NCBI GenBank assembly: GCA_900312665.1
Contig: ONZQ02000001.1
Span: forward strand, 684,954 to 748,953
Direction: 5' to 3'
Origin: Cephalotrichum gorgonifer
Taxonomy: Eukaryota; Ascomycota; Sordariomycetes; Microascales; Microascaceae
DNA: 64,000 nt
In this document: in pieces, positions 9,968-21,460 of the stretch
Numbering within the stretch: the stretch's first letter is position 1
How the letters are laid out: every line of letters starts with the position of its first letter
Program-made: the position numbers and the translations under genes
Notes under the pieces: model-generated
Database searches by the model: none
What the model saw: only the letters and a program-made list of their open reading frames with translations
What the model was told of the DNA's origin: nothing

Positions 9968-11273
9968 TACGGGAGGATTTCTCGGCGAGGCCGTGTAAGG
10001 TTTCGATGCGTCGGTATTTGGGCGGCGGATAGATGTACGGGGAGTAAATGAGGTTCAGGGGTGTGAGGGCGTTCCTTCGTGTCGTTCGTTTCGTCGTGTG
10101 TTTGTGAGTGAGCAGCTTGGGCGGGAAAAGCTGTCGTATCGGATGGCGGGGCAGTTTTGGCAGCCAGCGAGAATGGGAAGGAGGGGTAATTGATGGTTAT
10201 GACGAAGTGGGGAAACTTGAGCTTGCTAGGTGCTAAGGTTGCGGCTACAACCACACGACGTTTGCAGGTCGCGTGCCTGGGGGTACAAGTACAATGTTGT
10301 TTAGTGAACGGAGATGCTCTGCTCCCGCCTCTATGTTTCACGGGTACTTTCCCCGAACTCCCAACTCCCAACTTTCCTTGATTCTTTTATCCCAAACCCG
10401 TGCGACTCGACTGACTTGGCTCGGCCCAACTCAACCCTCGGAGATCTCCGTGGATCCCTTGAGAGGGGTCAGGAGTCGAGGCTCTGGACAGCAACAAAAG
10501 TCAAACTTCTCGGTCAGGCAGCTCGAGGCTCGGGGTGCCTTTCGGTAGGCTGTGTGCGAAACTGAAAGTCCATTGGGCCAGGCTCCCTACTGGAAAACGA
10601 CGAATGCAAAATTAGAGACCGGTCTTGAGGGCGCGATGAGCACTCCTAGCAATTCGATAAACTAATATGTAGCTTCTCTCGAATGCAGAAGCAGAGTAGT
10701 CCGAACAAACAGGAAGGTTTCGGGGAACTCGGGGACCTCGGGGACCTCGGGGACCTCATGCCCGGAAGGCGCGCGTGTGGGCGTACTTACTCACTCGTAC
10801 CTTCTTTTGGGTTTTAGGCAAAGACACCTAATGGAGCAGCTCCTCCCTGAGGCGCGCCTTCCGTAAAGTTAGCTGCCACTTACACGGATGGTAGGAGCAC
10901 TCATGCTATTGCAGAGCACAACTGCCAATGACGCCCGGGGTGTAATTCTTCAGTAATCCCCCCCTAGATTTTCAGATCCCGGGGACATCGTAGATTGCAA
11001 AGATGTGGCGTGAGGTCGTACGCAAGTCCAGAAGTCCAAGCTTAACTGGCATCGCGCTAGGTAAGCTAAGTTCAAGTGAGGTAGCTATCTATCTATTATC
11101 GGATTCCTTCATAACTCATCCCACTGCCGCCGGATCCACTCGCTTAAAACGAAATGTTCACCTAACACATTTCCCCTCCCTTCCTCTTTGCATCTCATAA
11201 CTTCGACTTGTCCGGGCCAAAACCTTCGTCTTATTCCAAACAAAAAAGACAGCGATATAACCCTATCGACACA
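9968..11273. other. divergent intergenic region (TMA22 / Cys-rich gene)
   Basis: 1.3 kb without a credible gene. It includes the 9-bp tandem repeat at 10721-10756. Remaining frames are short and low-complexity. Confidence 0.5.
10721..10756. repeat. 9-bp minisatellite, 4 copies
   Basis: Four head-to-tail units: CGGGGAACT followed by three copies of CGGGGACCT. The first unit differs by one base. Confidence 0.85.
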
Positions 11274-11569
11274 ATGTGTAAGCCAGCAACCTGCGCAAAC
11301 TGCGGTAAGTATACCCTCCTCTCCTGCCCCTCCTTCTCCCATGCTCTTCTCCCTTTCGTATACTCTCCTCTTCCTCTCATGCTACCCCGCCCCCCTCCAA
11401 AACACAACGCCTCTAACTCCTCCCAGGCAAGTCGTCCTGGTGGGGCTGCGGAAACCACGTTTCCGCCGTCATGGACTCCAAGGACAAGTCCACCTGGTGC
11501 ACCTGCGAGCCCAAGGTCGAGCGCAACGGCACTCAGTACCCGCCCATGGCGGGCCAGGCGTCCAGCTGA
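11274..11569 (+). CDS. small Cys-rich protein, 57 aa, function unknown
   Basis: Two exons, 11274-11304 and 11427-11569, joined over a 122-nt intron (GTAAGT donor, CTAAC branch, CAG acceptor) that completes a Gly codon. The protein begins MCKPATCANCGKSSWWGCGN and continues with HVSAVMD, then WCTCEPKVERNG. Seven cysteines in CxxC and CxC pairs plus a His suggest zinc binding. Proteins with this start (Met-Cys-Lys...CxxC-GK-x-x-WWGCG-H) are, from memory, common in ascomycete proteomes as uncharacterised short proteins; I know of no assigned function. No signal peptide is visible, so a cytosolic or nuclear location is likely. Splice signals and conserved-looking residues make this a real gene despite its size. 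Confidence 0.82.
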
Positions 11570-11929
11570 CTGGTTCGGAAGGCCGCGGCGGGTGTGTTCT
11601 GGGCGAAGGGGGTCGAGGCGGGGTACTCGCCCGATGGTGTAGTGGAGAAGAAGGCGTGAGCGGGGTGGGATAGGAGGGATGTGTTAGGGAGTATGGGTGT
11701 ACGGGCTTTGGGCGGCGGGCGTTTGACTAGACATTGATGAATGAGGCATGAGTGAGCCAACGGGCGAGCAACTAGGGGCAGGAAGCCAAGAGTTAGGGGT
11801 TATAGGTATCTTCAAGCCTCACTCCGTATCTGAGCCACCTCTATATCTATGCCGCCTCTACGGAAATCAAAAGAAAACGTAATCTCTACTCTATCTGTAC
11901 CAGGGAAGATCCTCAATCCCGTCCCCCAT

Positions 11930-13453
11930 CTATAGGCTCGCCCGCTGCCTTTCCTTCACCACCTTCAAGCCCCTCACAGCATACCCGTACTGCACCGGCC
12001 TCCTAGTCTCAACGCCCAGCTTCTCCGCGACGTGCACAACCCAGTTCGGCTCCTTCAAGAACTGCCTCGCAACAAACGCTAGATCCGCTATCGCGCTCCC
12101 ATCCTCCTCCTTCTGCACCACATCCCTCACCACCTCGGGCTCGTTGATGAACCCGACGGCCCCGATCAACAGCTCGAGCCCCTCGTCCCTCACCGCGCGC
12201 CGAACCTGCGCCGCGATCTCGGTCTGGTAGGCCGGGTTGTGGGTCGGGACCTTCTGCGCGGGGCTGTTCCCGCCGCTGCTGACGTCGAGCAGGTCGATGC
12301 CGAGGGCCGGGAGGGTCTTGGCGAGGCGGATGGTGTCGGCGACGGTCCAGGAGGGGGTGTCGGTGTGTTCGAGCCACTCGGTTCCAGAGATGCGGAGGAA
12401 GAGGGGCGTGGTGGCGGGGATGACAGCGCGGACGGCGGCGATGATCTCACGGAGGAGGCGGGTGCGGTTCTCGAATGAGCCGCCGTACTCATCGGTGCGT
12501 TTCTGGAGAGGCGGGTGTAAGTGAGGCTATTCCAATGACTGTCGGGTTAGAGGGAGTGAGGCTTACGTTAGTCCCGGGGGAGAGGAACTGCGTGTTGAGA
12601 TAGCCATGGGCACCATGAATCTCGATGATATCTGGAAAGCTGTCAGTATATTTTCGGGCACAGAGAAAAGGGGGCGGGGGGGTAACGAAGGCCCTCTGCA
12701 GAGAGGGAGACAGAGATAACAAGGAAGAAAAAAGAAAAACCATACCGAAGCCAGCCTCGATGGCCCTTTTCGCGGCATCAGCCCAAGCCTGCACCAGCAC
12801 CTTGATATCCGCCACGCTCAGCTCCTTCGGCACCGGCGACTGCGTGTCGTAAGGGATGGGGCTCGACGAGACGAGATCGTCGGGCCACCCGCCGATCTCG
12901 GGCCCCGCCACGGCACCGCGCGCGATCCAAGGCGGCACGGTGCTGGCCTTGCGCCCCGCGTGGCCGAGCTGGATGGCGGCCTTCTGACCCGCGGCGTGCA
13001 CGACGTCGGTGATGCGGCGGAGGATGGGGATGTGGGAGTCGCTCCAGATGCCTGAGTCCTGGGGGGAGATGCGGCCGTTGGCCTGGACGGCGCTGGCCTC
13101 TACGGTGACGAGGCCGGCGCCGTTGTGGGCGAATTGGCCGAGGTGGACGAGGTGCCAGTCGGTTAGGTGGCCATCCTCGGCGCCTGGGGATAGGGGGGTT
13201 AGTGGGTGCTGTGCACCATGTGGCAAATTGGGCGCGTTTTTCTTCTTCCTAGAAAGGGGGGAAGGGGGCTCTTCTCACTATAGGTACACATGGGGGCGAC
13301 GGCTAGGCGGTTGTTGAGGGTGACACCGCGGATGGTGAGCGGGGTGAAGACCGTTGGGACGTTGCCCTCGGAGACAGTGGTGCCGACGGGCGGCTTCTGC
13401 TCCGGGGTGTAGTAGGGAACGCCCTCGGCGGCGGGATGCGCAGATGGAGCCAT
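11930..13453 (-). CDS. NADH:flavin oxidoreductase / old yellow enzyme (YqjM-like)
   Basis: FMN-dependent ene-reductase of 416 residues from exons 13279-13453, 12746-13183, 12567-12631 and 11930-12502, all in phase. Visible motifs of the class III (YqjM-type) branch: NRLAVAPMCTYSAEDGHLTD with the Cys and Tyr near FMN; WHLVHLGQFAHNGAGLV; QLGHAGRKAS; the catalytic His pair in DIIEIHGAHGYLNTQFLSPG; KRTDEYGGSFENR; and FLRISGTEW. The C-terminal part has the phosphate-binding TIM-barrel end (LIGAVGFINEPE). Such enzymes reduce activated C=C bonds with NAD(P)H in the cytosol and are often stress-induced. The gene diverges from Yos1; a TGACGTCA element lies about 640 bp upstream of its start. Confidence 0.95.
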
Positions 13454-14091
13454 TTTGAAAATTAAAAAAAGGAAGATGAGCTACTCGTATGTATGTGCGC
13501 GTCAGATGTCGTGTAGCGACCGGCGATGGTGTTATTGACGGGAGGAGGGGGGTTAGACAAGCGGGGGCGGGGTGAAGAAGGGTCACTTTGAGTGTTCGGT
13601 AGTTATGAGTAGTGCGAGACAGTAGATGGATGTGCTTTTTATCTTACAGAGAGGTATCGGATTCGTTCGAGAATCGGAGGTCCGTCTGGCTCCCTTAAAT
13701 ACTTATTTGTAAATGTGTGTTTCCATGAGACGGCGGTCAAGATCGCGACCCGATGATGAAGCGTTTGGTCATCGGTGGGGGGACGAAGCGTTCTTTGTTT
13801 CTAAGCAGCGGGACGATCCGGATCGCCATTTATCAGCGTCCCCTTTCATAGGTTGTAAGTGGCACGGAATACGATGAGGACGGATTGCGAAATCTCATGC
13901 AGCCACCCCACCTTACTTTCCCTCTTAGCGTCAACGAACCTTCCATTGTTCCTTCTTCCCCAGCCGGAGAGACAGGGGTCACTGACTGGGGAGATACGGC
14001 TGGGTATCGTGCCCTTCTGCATGGTGTTGTCACGATGCCGTTTCCCGGCCACGGCGGGGCTGCAACGGCCGGCCACCGGCTTCGTGCTGAC

Positions 14092-14099
14092 TGACGTCA
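14092..14099. promoter_or_regulatory. CRE-like TGACGTCA palindrome
   Basis: TGACGTCA inside the 10-bp palindrome CTGACGTCAG (14091-14100), in the divergent interval between the old-yellow-enzyme gene (start 13453, minus) and Yos1 (start 14774, plus). This is the consensus for ATF/CREB-type bZIP factors, which in filamentous fungi (AtfA) drive oxidative-stress genes. The remaining 1.3 kb of the interval contains no gene; three TAC[A/G]AGTA octamers lie between 14283 and 14636 and a fourth at 14666. Confidence 0.5.
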
Positions 14100-14773
14100 G
14101 GGGCTGCCTTTGCTCTCTCGCTCTCTCGGAGCCCGAGGGATCATACGTGTATTCGGGGATGCCGAGTAATCAACCTTGTTTTTTTTTTTACTATGATACC
14201 CCTGCCGTCTGCATGCGGCCATTGCTCCTAGGGAGCACGCAAAAGCTCGTATTTCAAGAAAGACGCGGTATTAATAATAATCTACGAGTATGCTCCCCTT
14301 ATCAACTATCCCGATCCCGAGTGAAATGGTAGGTATTGTTCGTAACTATTGCCCAACTGCAGCGGGGATGGGTCGGGGATAATACGGGGTCTCGTAAAGA
14401 CGTAGCAAAGTAATACTCGTATCACTTTGTAAGGTGCACAGACGAGAAGGCAGAAGCACTATCCCGAAGGAAGCAAAAGAAGCGAGTTCACAATGAGGGC
14501 ACGTCATCGGGGAAATCAATCGGCGATAACGAGAACCACCATTCCCACATCGTCCCTCCATACAGGTGTCGACAGCTGTCAGTAAACGTCACCGTGTCCC
14601 GTCCCGGATCATCTTTTTCCCATCGCCGTACTCGTACGCCCACCAGCTCAGCTCCGCCATCCACGTACAAGTAATACAAGCTCCAGGAAACCACCGAGGC
14701 CACATCGCCAACCCCAAACCCCCAAGCTCCCAGGCCTCGAAACAATCCAAACGGGTTTTCAACGACAGCCACC

Positions 14774-15510
14774 ATGTTCTTCCTCGGAAGCTTCATCTAC
14801 GGTATGTTCCCTCTCCGCACGCCCCCCTTTCACCCCTTCGCTCTTGCACGCCCCTTTGGCGCTCTCTCTGGCGGAATATAATCAGAAGCTAACTGGAGGC
14901 CGAAGTCGCGGTGCTCCTCACCAACGCCGTCGCGATTCTTTCCGAGGACCGATTCCTTGCAAGGAGTACGTTTCCCTCCCCTCTCCGGTACCACCCAGGC
15001 GTCCCGTCTACCGTCCGCCTCGCCCTTACGCGCAGCGCCTCCCATATAACCCCCAGCCGTGCGCTCCAACGCATGTCACACCTTGGGGAAGCTCCCTACC
15101 GGGACGATGTAGACCACGGAGGGCCTAGGGTTGCGGATTGCAGGCTGCGACAGAAGACGGCCTGGAGGGGAAACTAGGTTGAGGACCAACAAGTGGGCTA
15201 ACATGAGCAATAGTAAACCTCTCCTCCTCCTCCTACGATCCCGCCTTCGGGGCAGGCCACGACCCGGGCGTCACGGGGTCTCTCGTCAAGCTTATTGCGA
15301 GTATCAGGACGGTTGCAAGGGGTATGCGCACACCCCTCCCACCCCCCCTCTTCTCTTTTGTGCCCCCTTTGCTCCACTACTCTCTCCCCTTCCCATCGCG
15401 CCGGCGTAGGGCAGAAACGAGCGAACGGCTGCTGACGGCATGTTCTCAAAACAGTACCCCTCATAGGCGCGAATCTCGCCATCATATTATACGAACTCAT
15501 CCTCGGATGA
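14774..15510 (+). CDS. YOS1: ER-Golgi transport protein Yos1 (IER3IP1 family)
   Basis: A short membrane protein of 83 residues spread over four exons: 14774-14801, 14906-14965, 15214-15321 and 15455-15510. The three introns carry CTAAC, CTAAC and CTGAC branch points, and each join falls after the first base of a codon. The protein starts MFFLGSFIYVAVLLTNAVAI, followed by LSEDRFLARI, with the SEDRFL signature. A short luminal/cytosolic loop follows, then LVKLIASIRTVARVPLIGAN and LAIILYELILG, a second hydrophobic helix. Yos1 binds the Yip1-Yif1 complex on COPII vesicles and is required for ER-to-Golgi traffic. No single exon is long enough to look like a gene alone, so it is easily missed by length-based calling. 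Confidence 0.93.
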
Positions 15511-16457
15511 ACCACCCCCCTTACCCTACTACGCCGCCACCAACCCTCCGTACCTCCGTACGAGCTACGAACAAAACATATGCACCCTCTCCCCCCCGGG
15601 GCCCCATTCCTCTCGCCAAGGGATTTCGGGTTTACAGTCGAGGAATGAAGGAATGAGTGGGAAGGAAATGGGAAGGGATATAACGAACTGGTGTTGAACT
15701 ATACTTTTTGCTTTGGGAAAACCGGCGTTTGTGGTGTTCGTCTTGCCTCATCGACTATCATTTCTTGTTTTCCTTTCGGGGAGAAACCTTGTCTTACCTC
15801 CTTCCTCCCCCCTCCTACCATAGAAAGGCGGAAAGAGCGAGGAGAGGGGTGCGCAAACAAGTAGCAGGAGATGATAGCATCGTTTAATACATTATCCTAA
15901 CAAACAGCTATCCCCTCTAAAGCCCCCGCTTCGGGCCTATCCCTATGAACAATCCGGTTCAGAAAGGGAAAGAGAAAAGAAGGCCTTGAGTTTACATGCT
16001 GAACACTGAATCCAAAAATGAATATGCGCTTCTTCGGTATTAACCCCGCTAAGACGCGGGTGGGTGGGTGGTGGGGGAAGCAAAAGATGTTGCTCCCCCT
16101 CCACTCTTCCTCTCGCCTCGCCCGAAATAACCCAAAAAAGACCACGTACTAATAGAGAAAAACCATCCCTATGAATGGGTGGGTATATAGCCGCACCAAG
16201 AGACCCCCAATTAAGAACGAGGGTGAATCCATCCCGATCCCCAGCCCCCGTATCCAAAATGCCACCTCCCCCTCGCTCTCCCTTTTTTTTCTTTAGAAAA
16301 TAGCCATCAGACAACATTCCCCCGGCGCGGACATACACACCCCCGGTGTCTAACCAGGGTGTATGTACACCCCCCTGGACAAAGGCCTGGGCAGATGCAA
16401 AGTGACATCGTACAGTACAAATACCCCCCTCCCCCCTTTTTCTCTCTCTCTCTCCAC
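15511..16457. other. convergent intergenic region, no gene
   Basis: About 950 bp between the Yos1 and creB stops. It contains pyrimidine-rich tracts, including (CT)n at about 16439-16456. Frames near 15943-16338 are low-complexity. Confidence 0.5.
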
Positions 16458-19145
16458 TCAGGACAACACATTACTGCTCTTCTTCTTCCCTATCCCAAAG
16501 GAGAACTGCCTCTTGAACTTCTCCCCTTGCCCATGCCCGTTCCCGTTCGTCGCCGCCGAGGCCGCTTCCCCGTCGTCCGCTCTCTCCCTCCCCGCATTCA
16601 GGAACGCAAAGCTCCGCTTCGACATGGACTTGCTCCCCCTCGCCGACCTATTCAGGAAGTTCGACGTGCTATTCCGGGGCGCCGCCGGCTCCCTGTCCGC
16701 ACCATCCTCCTTCCTGGCCTCCACCGCCTCCGCCCTCTCCTTCTCCTTCTTCATCTCCGCCTTGCTCGCCTCGATGGCCTTCCGCACTGCCTCCTCCTCC
16801 GACAGCTGCGCGCTCCTCATCTTGCCGGCCTTCAGCTTCGCCTCTGCCTTGGCAGCCGCCTTCCGCGCTTTCTCCGCCGCCTCGGCTTCTATCTTTGCCG
16901 CCGCCTTCCTAGCCTTCTCCGCCGCCTCGGCTTCCTTTTTCGCTGCCTCGGCCTCCTTCTTCTCCCTCTTGCGCTCCTCTTTCGTCTTCACGTCGGGCAC
17001 GGGAGACGGGGAGACGGTGACAGAGTGTGATAGTGGCGTGGGTTGTGGCAGCCTCGCTGCGTCCAGAGCGGCCGACACGGTGCCGGATACCGGCGCGGTG
17101 CGTGCGTGGGCCAGCGGTGGCATCACATCGTGGTCATCCACGGTTGGAGTTGGCGGAACCGTAACCTCCTTCGCTAGCGGTGTACCGTCCGCGACCCCGT
17201 TGGACAACCCGTTGGGAAGCCCGTTCTCCTGCACGGAGACGGCGCTGGCGGCCTTGTCGTTGCTGAGTATTAGATCGTCGAACCCCTCCGCCTCCTGCTC
17301 GGCGCGCATCTTCTCAAAGGTCGTCTCCTGGTAAAACAGGACGTAGGCGCAGGCCATGCCGGGCTTGTCACCGAAGAAGTTGCGCACGAAGTGCTTATCG
17401 ACGGGCTCGACCATCTCGTCGTCGAACAGTAGCCAGCCACGATCCTTGGTCTTGATAACCGAGACGTAGTGTCCGTGGTACGCGTTGCCGCCGATGTGCA
17501 CGACGACAGCGTACAACTCGTACAGCCGGTCCGGGTCCTCGGCGTCGTCTGTCGTGTTGAATAGCCGCAGGTGGTAGGGGTACACGACGCGGTGGAACAG
17601 CTTCTGCAGCCGACTGTAGTCCTCCGTGTACTTGAAGCGCTTGAGGTGGAAGGTGAGCACCTTGGGCATCCTGTGGATCTTCATGCGCTTCTCTGCTTCC
17701 TGGAGGCCGCCGCAGTGGTCGCAGTGGAACTTGTTGCGCTCACAGAGCATCTCCTCGGCCGAGAACTGCCCCAGACATGACGTGACCGACGAGTGCTCCT
17801 CCAGGTCGATGGACAGGTCCAGGAAGGTCTCGTCTCGTTGTGACGCCGTCTCGCACGTTAGGCACTTCGTCTCCGACGTCAGGAGGCCCTCGAAAGTGTC
17901 GTGCACCCAGCCCGTGGCCGGCATGGACGACATGAGCGCGTTCGACGCGCCCACCGCCTTCTCGACCGACTGCGAGAGGCTCGCCTCCCTTTTTAGCGCG
18001 GCGAGTTCCTGATCACGCATGCGCTTCGCATTCGCCTCGACGTTGGAGATGACGGCGTTCAGCACCAGGCCGTAGAATTCGTGGGCGTCTTGGTGCATCG
18101 AGTTCCGGAACATTTCGTTATCACGCTTGAAGATCTCGAGGAACCGCTGGGGGCTGAGGACGCCCGTCCGAGTCTGGCTCTCGATCAGAGTGAGGAAGAT
18201 ATCCTTGAGGCCGGTGAAGGTGCACTCATCCATCCCGTAGGCGGTCGAGTTTGCCTCTGATAGCTCGAGGATGGGCCCCTTCATCATCACCTGCTTCTTC
18301 TTGTACTCGGGCGAGTCAGGTTTGTCCTCGGGCCGTACTGCCTGTGGGTTCGCGCCGGCGACGGTGGCGGACTGGCGTCGCTTTGCGGCGTCTGCTTGCT
18401 TCTGGCCGGCCGGTATAGCGTCGGGGCTCATGGGTGGCCTGAGGGTAACGTTGACCTTTGGTCGCACGCCGTTCGGGCCGTCGGGGAGGGGCGGGTAGTT
18501 TATGACGTGGTGGCGGAATACCTCCGAGTAAAATAGTGCTTGTACGATGGAGTTGCAGTAGCTATGGGCACGTTTTTGTCAGTTCCTGTAACATGCGGCA
18601 GCGCGGGGCTCGCACTCGATCGGACTCGGGCCGTACCATGTGTTTCCGAACTGTAAGCATGATTAGCAAGGTTAAGAAAGGTCGTCAGGGCGATAGGAGG
18701 TTGGTTGTTGGAATGTAGGAAAAGTAAGGCGATCGTGGATCTAACGTACGTTCTCTAATCCGAAGAACTTGTCTGTGCCATCGTTCCTTAGGGGCCCTGC
18801 TGTCGATAGCATCTTCTCTAGCGGGGTGGGCTCCGGCGGTGGCTCATCCTTCTTCTTGCTGGCGGACTCTTTCGCGGCGGCGGCGGACGTTCCCTAGGTA
18901 GCAAGCATCTTGTCAGCCAACTATCCCGGAGGAGGGACGTATGGAGCGTAGAGGCACGAGGCCACAAGGCCAGGTGGAATGGCAGGACGGGCTGGTTCCC
19001 GCGATCCAGGAAGAGCAATGGCTGGAGGGCGCATGCATTGGGGTGCGCGTGGCCGTAGCGAGAGTAGTAACACAGCAGGGAGGCGAGGAGGTGGAGAGGA
19101 GGCCCTTACCGTTCCAGAGCCCTTGAACTTATTGAAGAAGGACAT
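16458..19145 (-). CDS. creB: ubiquitin carboxyl-terminal hydrolase CreB (carbon catabolite repression)
   Basis: A USP/C19 deubiquitinase of about 765 residues. Exons: 19110-19145, about 18751-18893, 18637-18650 (14 nt) and 16458-18561. The second exon's 3' edge may be off by one base. The Cys box reads LENFGNTCYCNSIVQALFYS; its nucleophile codon TG|C is split by the third intron. Later come the CxxC pairs (TKCLTC, CDHC), LPHRMPKVLTFHLKRFKY-like QKHLKRF region, and the His box GGNAYHGHYVSVIKTKDRGW with LLFDDE. The C-terminal third is a Lys/Ala/Glu coiled coil (repeated AEKARKAAAK) and a basic tail. Aspergillus CreB is of nearly the same length and works with the WD40 protein CreC to stabilise targets in carbon catabolite repression. 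Assignment to CreB rather than another USP rests on length, Cys-box context and the coiled coil. Confidence 0.9.
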
Positions 19146-19914
19146 GTCTGCTGTTCTTGCCTGCGCGAGGCAGGCCCGACGGGAGGGGAGGCTAGGTGCA
19201 CTATTCGAGAACTATGGAGTGTCGTGGAAGAATGTATGGGATTGGGATGAAGAAGGTATTTCAGCGACAGATGCAGTAGAGGCGACGAGGTGGGTATTGT
19301 TCGCAACTGAATATCGCATTCGCGTCCGCGTTCGTGTTCGCACTCGTATCCGTTTCGTTTCGTCGATTAGGATTAAGGAAGTCGGATGTAAGTAAAGTCT
19401 ATAGTCAAACGATACTCAAATGATAGGGTGGTTTGAGTTAATTCGAGGTCAGTTGAGCTGAGGTGAGGTGTAGTCGAGGAGGTGGCGGGATGGTCGTTGG
19501 CTGCGCGGGTCGCTCGCTGGTCGCAGATCGGGAATCAATGTTGGGGTAGGAAGTCACTTCAGGCCACTATTGTGGGCTCGCACGCGGTGGCGGAGCGGAG
19601 CTACAAGTAATATGGCCTGTTAGCAGGGTGGGTTATCCCAGTCTCGGAGGAGGGGCGTAACAATAGTAATCCTGGGGGCTTGGGGGGGCCAAGTGTTTTG
19701 TTGCCCCCCTAATAAACAACTGAGCAGTGGGCTTGGGGCTGACCAGGCAAAAGCATAAACGGCGAAAAGCGGAGAGCAGAGGGGCACATGCCACTTTTGC
19801 GCACGTGAACAAGTAATAGAGAATATACGTACTCACTTGCTAATTGTAGGTTGATGTGGACATGGATTATGGATATGGCCAAAGACGGCAAAAAGGGAAG
19901 AGGAGGTGATTGAG

Positions 19915-19994
19915 GGAGACAGAGACAGAGACAGAGACGGAGACGGAGGTAAAGGCGGCAGAGGCAGAGGCAGAGGCAGAGGTCGAGGCAGAGA
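19915..19994. repeat. purine-rich hexamer repeat
   Basis: GAGACA units pass into GGCAGA units, giving an 80-bp, almost pure-purine strand interrupted only by C. Likely replication-slippage DNA. Confidence 0.8.
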
Positions 19995-20518
19995 TGAAAA
20001 GACGGGGTAAAACGTCGAACCCCAAATGGGTAAGTGGGTAAGGGGAGCGGAGCAGGGAACAGAGAGAGCGGATTGGGACTGATGGTCCTTCAAGTGGATG
20101 GAATTGGTGCAGGACTCCTCTCCTTCATGGATGCAAGTGGTGTTCGGTTGAAGTAGCTCTACATTTTTACCCGGGATCAGGGGTGGTCCGGGTCCATTTG
20201 GGTCTGGGCGCTATCACTCGTATTATGGGGTACGAGTACCCGTACTCGTACTCGTCCTGGTGGTCCCTCGACTCCAGGTCAAGGCTAGCTCAATACAAGT
20301 ACTAATTGTATGAGGTAGTAGCTGGGGCAGGGCAGGCAGAGGATGTGGGTGGAACGCGGGAGACCTCTTAGTCTACTTGTATTACGAGTACGTGTACGAG
20401 TACGTGTACGGAGTACGAGTAAAAGGAACACACATCGGCATCAGTGGATGGTGGGCCTGGCTGGAGAAAGGCAGTGAATGGGCGAACGAGCAGCGGGTAA
20501 TAAACGGTCTCGACCCCA

Positions 20519-20558
20519 GATGGATGGGTGGATGGATGGATAGATGGATGGATGGATG
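20519..20558. repeat. GATG tetranucleotide repeat
   Basis: About ten imperfect tandem copies of GATG/GGAT, with single GGTG and TAGA interruptions. Confidence 0.85.
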
Positions 20559-21404
20559 TTGGCAGAGCGGGTAGACAGTTTGCGCATCCCGTCTCGTCCA
20601 ATTGACTGCACGAGAAACGAGACAACCGGGGCGGGCAAGGGCAGGCAAGGGCCACCAGGGGGTTCGGGGCGGTGGTAGCAGAAACGTTAGTGCCGTCTGT
20701 GGGCCCGGGGAAGGTACAATGCAATTTCGAGAGCCCTTGTGGCGGGACGCGGGGTGTGGAAGGAAGGAAGGACGGAAAGGGGACAATGGACCGGACGGAC
20801 CCTTTCAGAGACCCAGCAACCCAGGAACCCAGAAACCAAGAACCCAGAGAATCGAAACGACGCATGTCACGGACTTAAGACGCCGTGCTTATCAACCCAA
20901 GTATTATAGTGTAATGTACGGGTACGGGCAATGTACCTCGCGCGCGTCCGTCGCAGGCCTACCTGCAGAGCGTACCACGTTGGTGCGGCCGCACAGCAGG
21001 GCTCACAGCGGCCGCCGTGATGGGTCCCAGACCTCCCCCCTTGCCCCCTCGAATCATCAATCGTTCTGTTACAGTGGCGGCGGGAAAGGAAGTGCTCAAG
21101 AAGTGTTCCAAGAACATCGACAGGGCGGGTGGGCGGGCGATCCCTGACCCCAGTGGAACGGGTTGGGGGAAAGGGATTGGCGCCCCAGACACGAGAGTGG
21201 TTGGATCGTCGATCGGTTCGCTCTGGATGCAGATCATAGGGGAGCTTGGGTCTCTAATTTGGGACGGCCCTGCCAAACCCTGTCGAGGCCCGGGCGGGGG
21301 AGTCTACTCGCAGTTGCCGCCAATCCTATTCCCCCGTTCCCCTTCCCATGCGATATTCGCCTCACCATAATATGCGGGGTTCCTGGTTATTTTTGACAGA
21401 ACAG

Positions 21405-21460
21405 GGTAAACTCCGACGGGGTTTGAAGCCGTTGTCCCAACCGCTGTGCCACGACATTGC
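21405..21460 (-). other. tRNA-like fragment (A and B box, no anticodon arm)
   Basis: On the minus strand a good A box (TGGCACAGCGGTTGG, 21437-21451) is followed after only four bases by a T-arm-like hairpin, acggc-TTCAAAC-cccgt (21416-21432), with one mismatch at the loop end. There is no room for an anticodon arm, so it cannot be a functional tRNA. It could be the head of a tRNA-derived SINE or a deleted tRNA relic. Confidence 0.3.
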
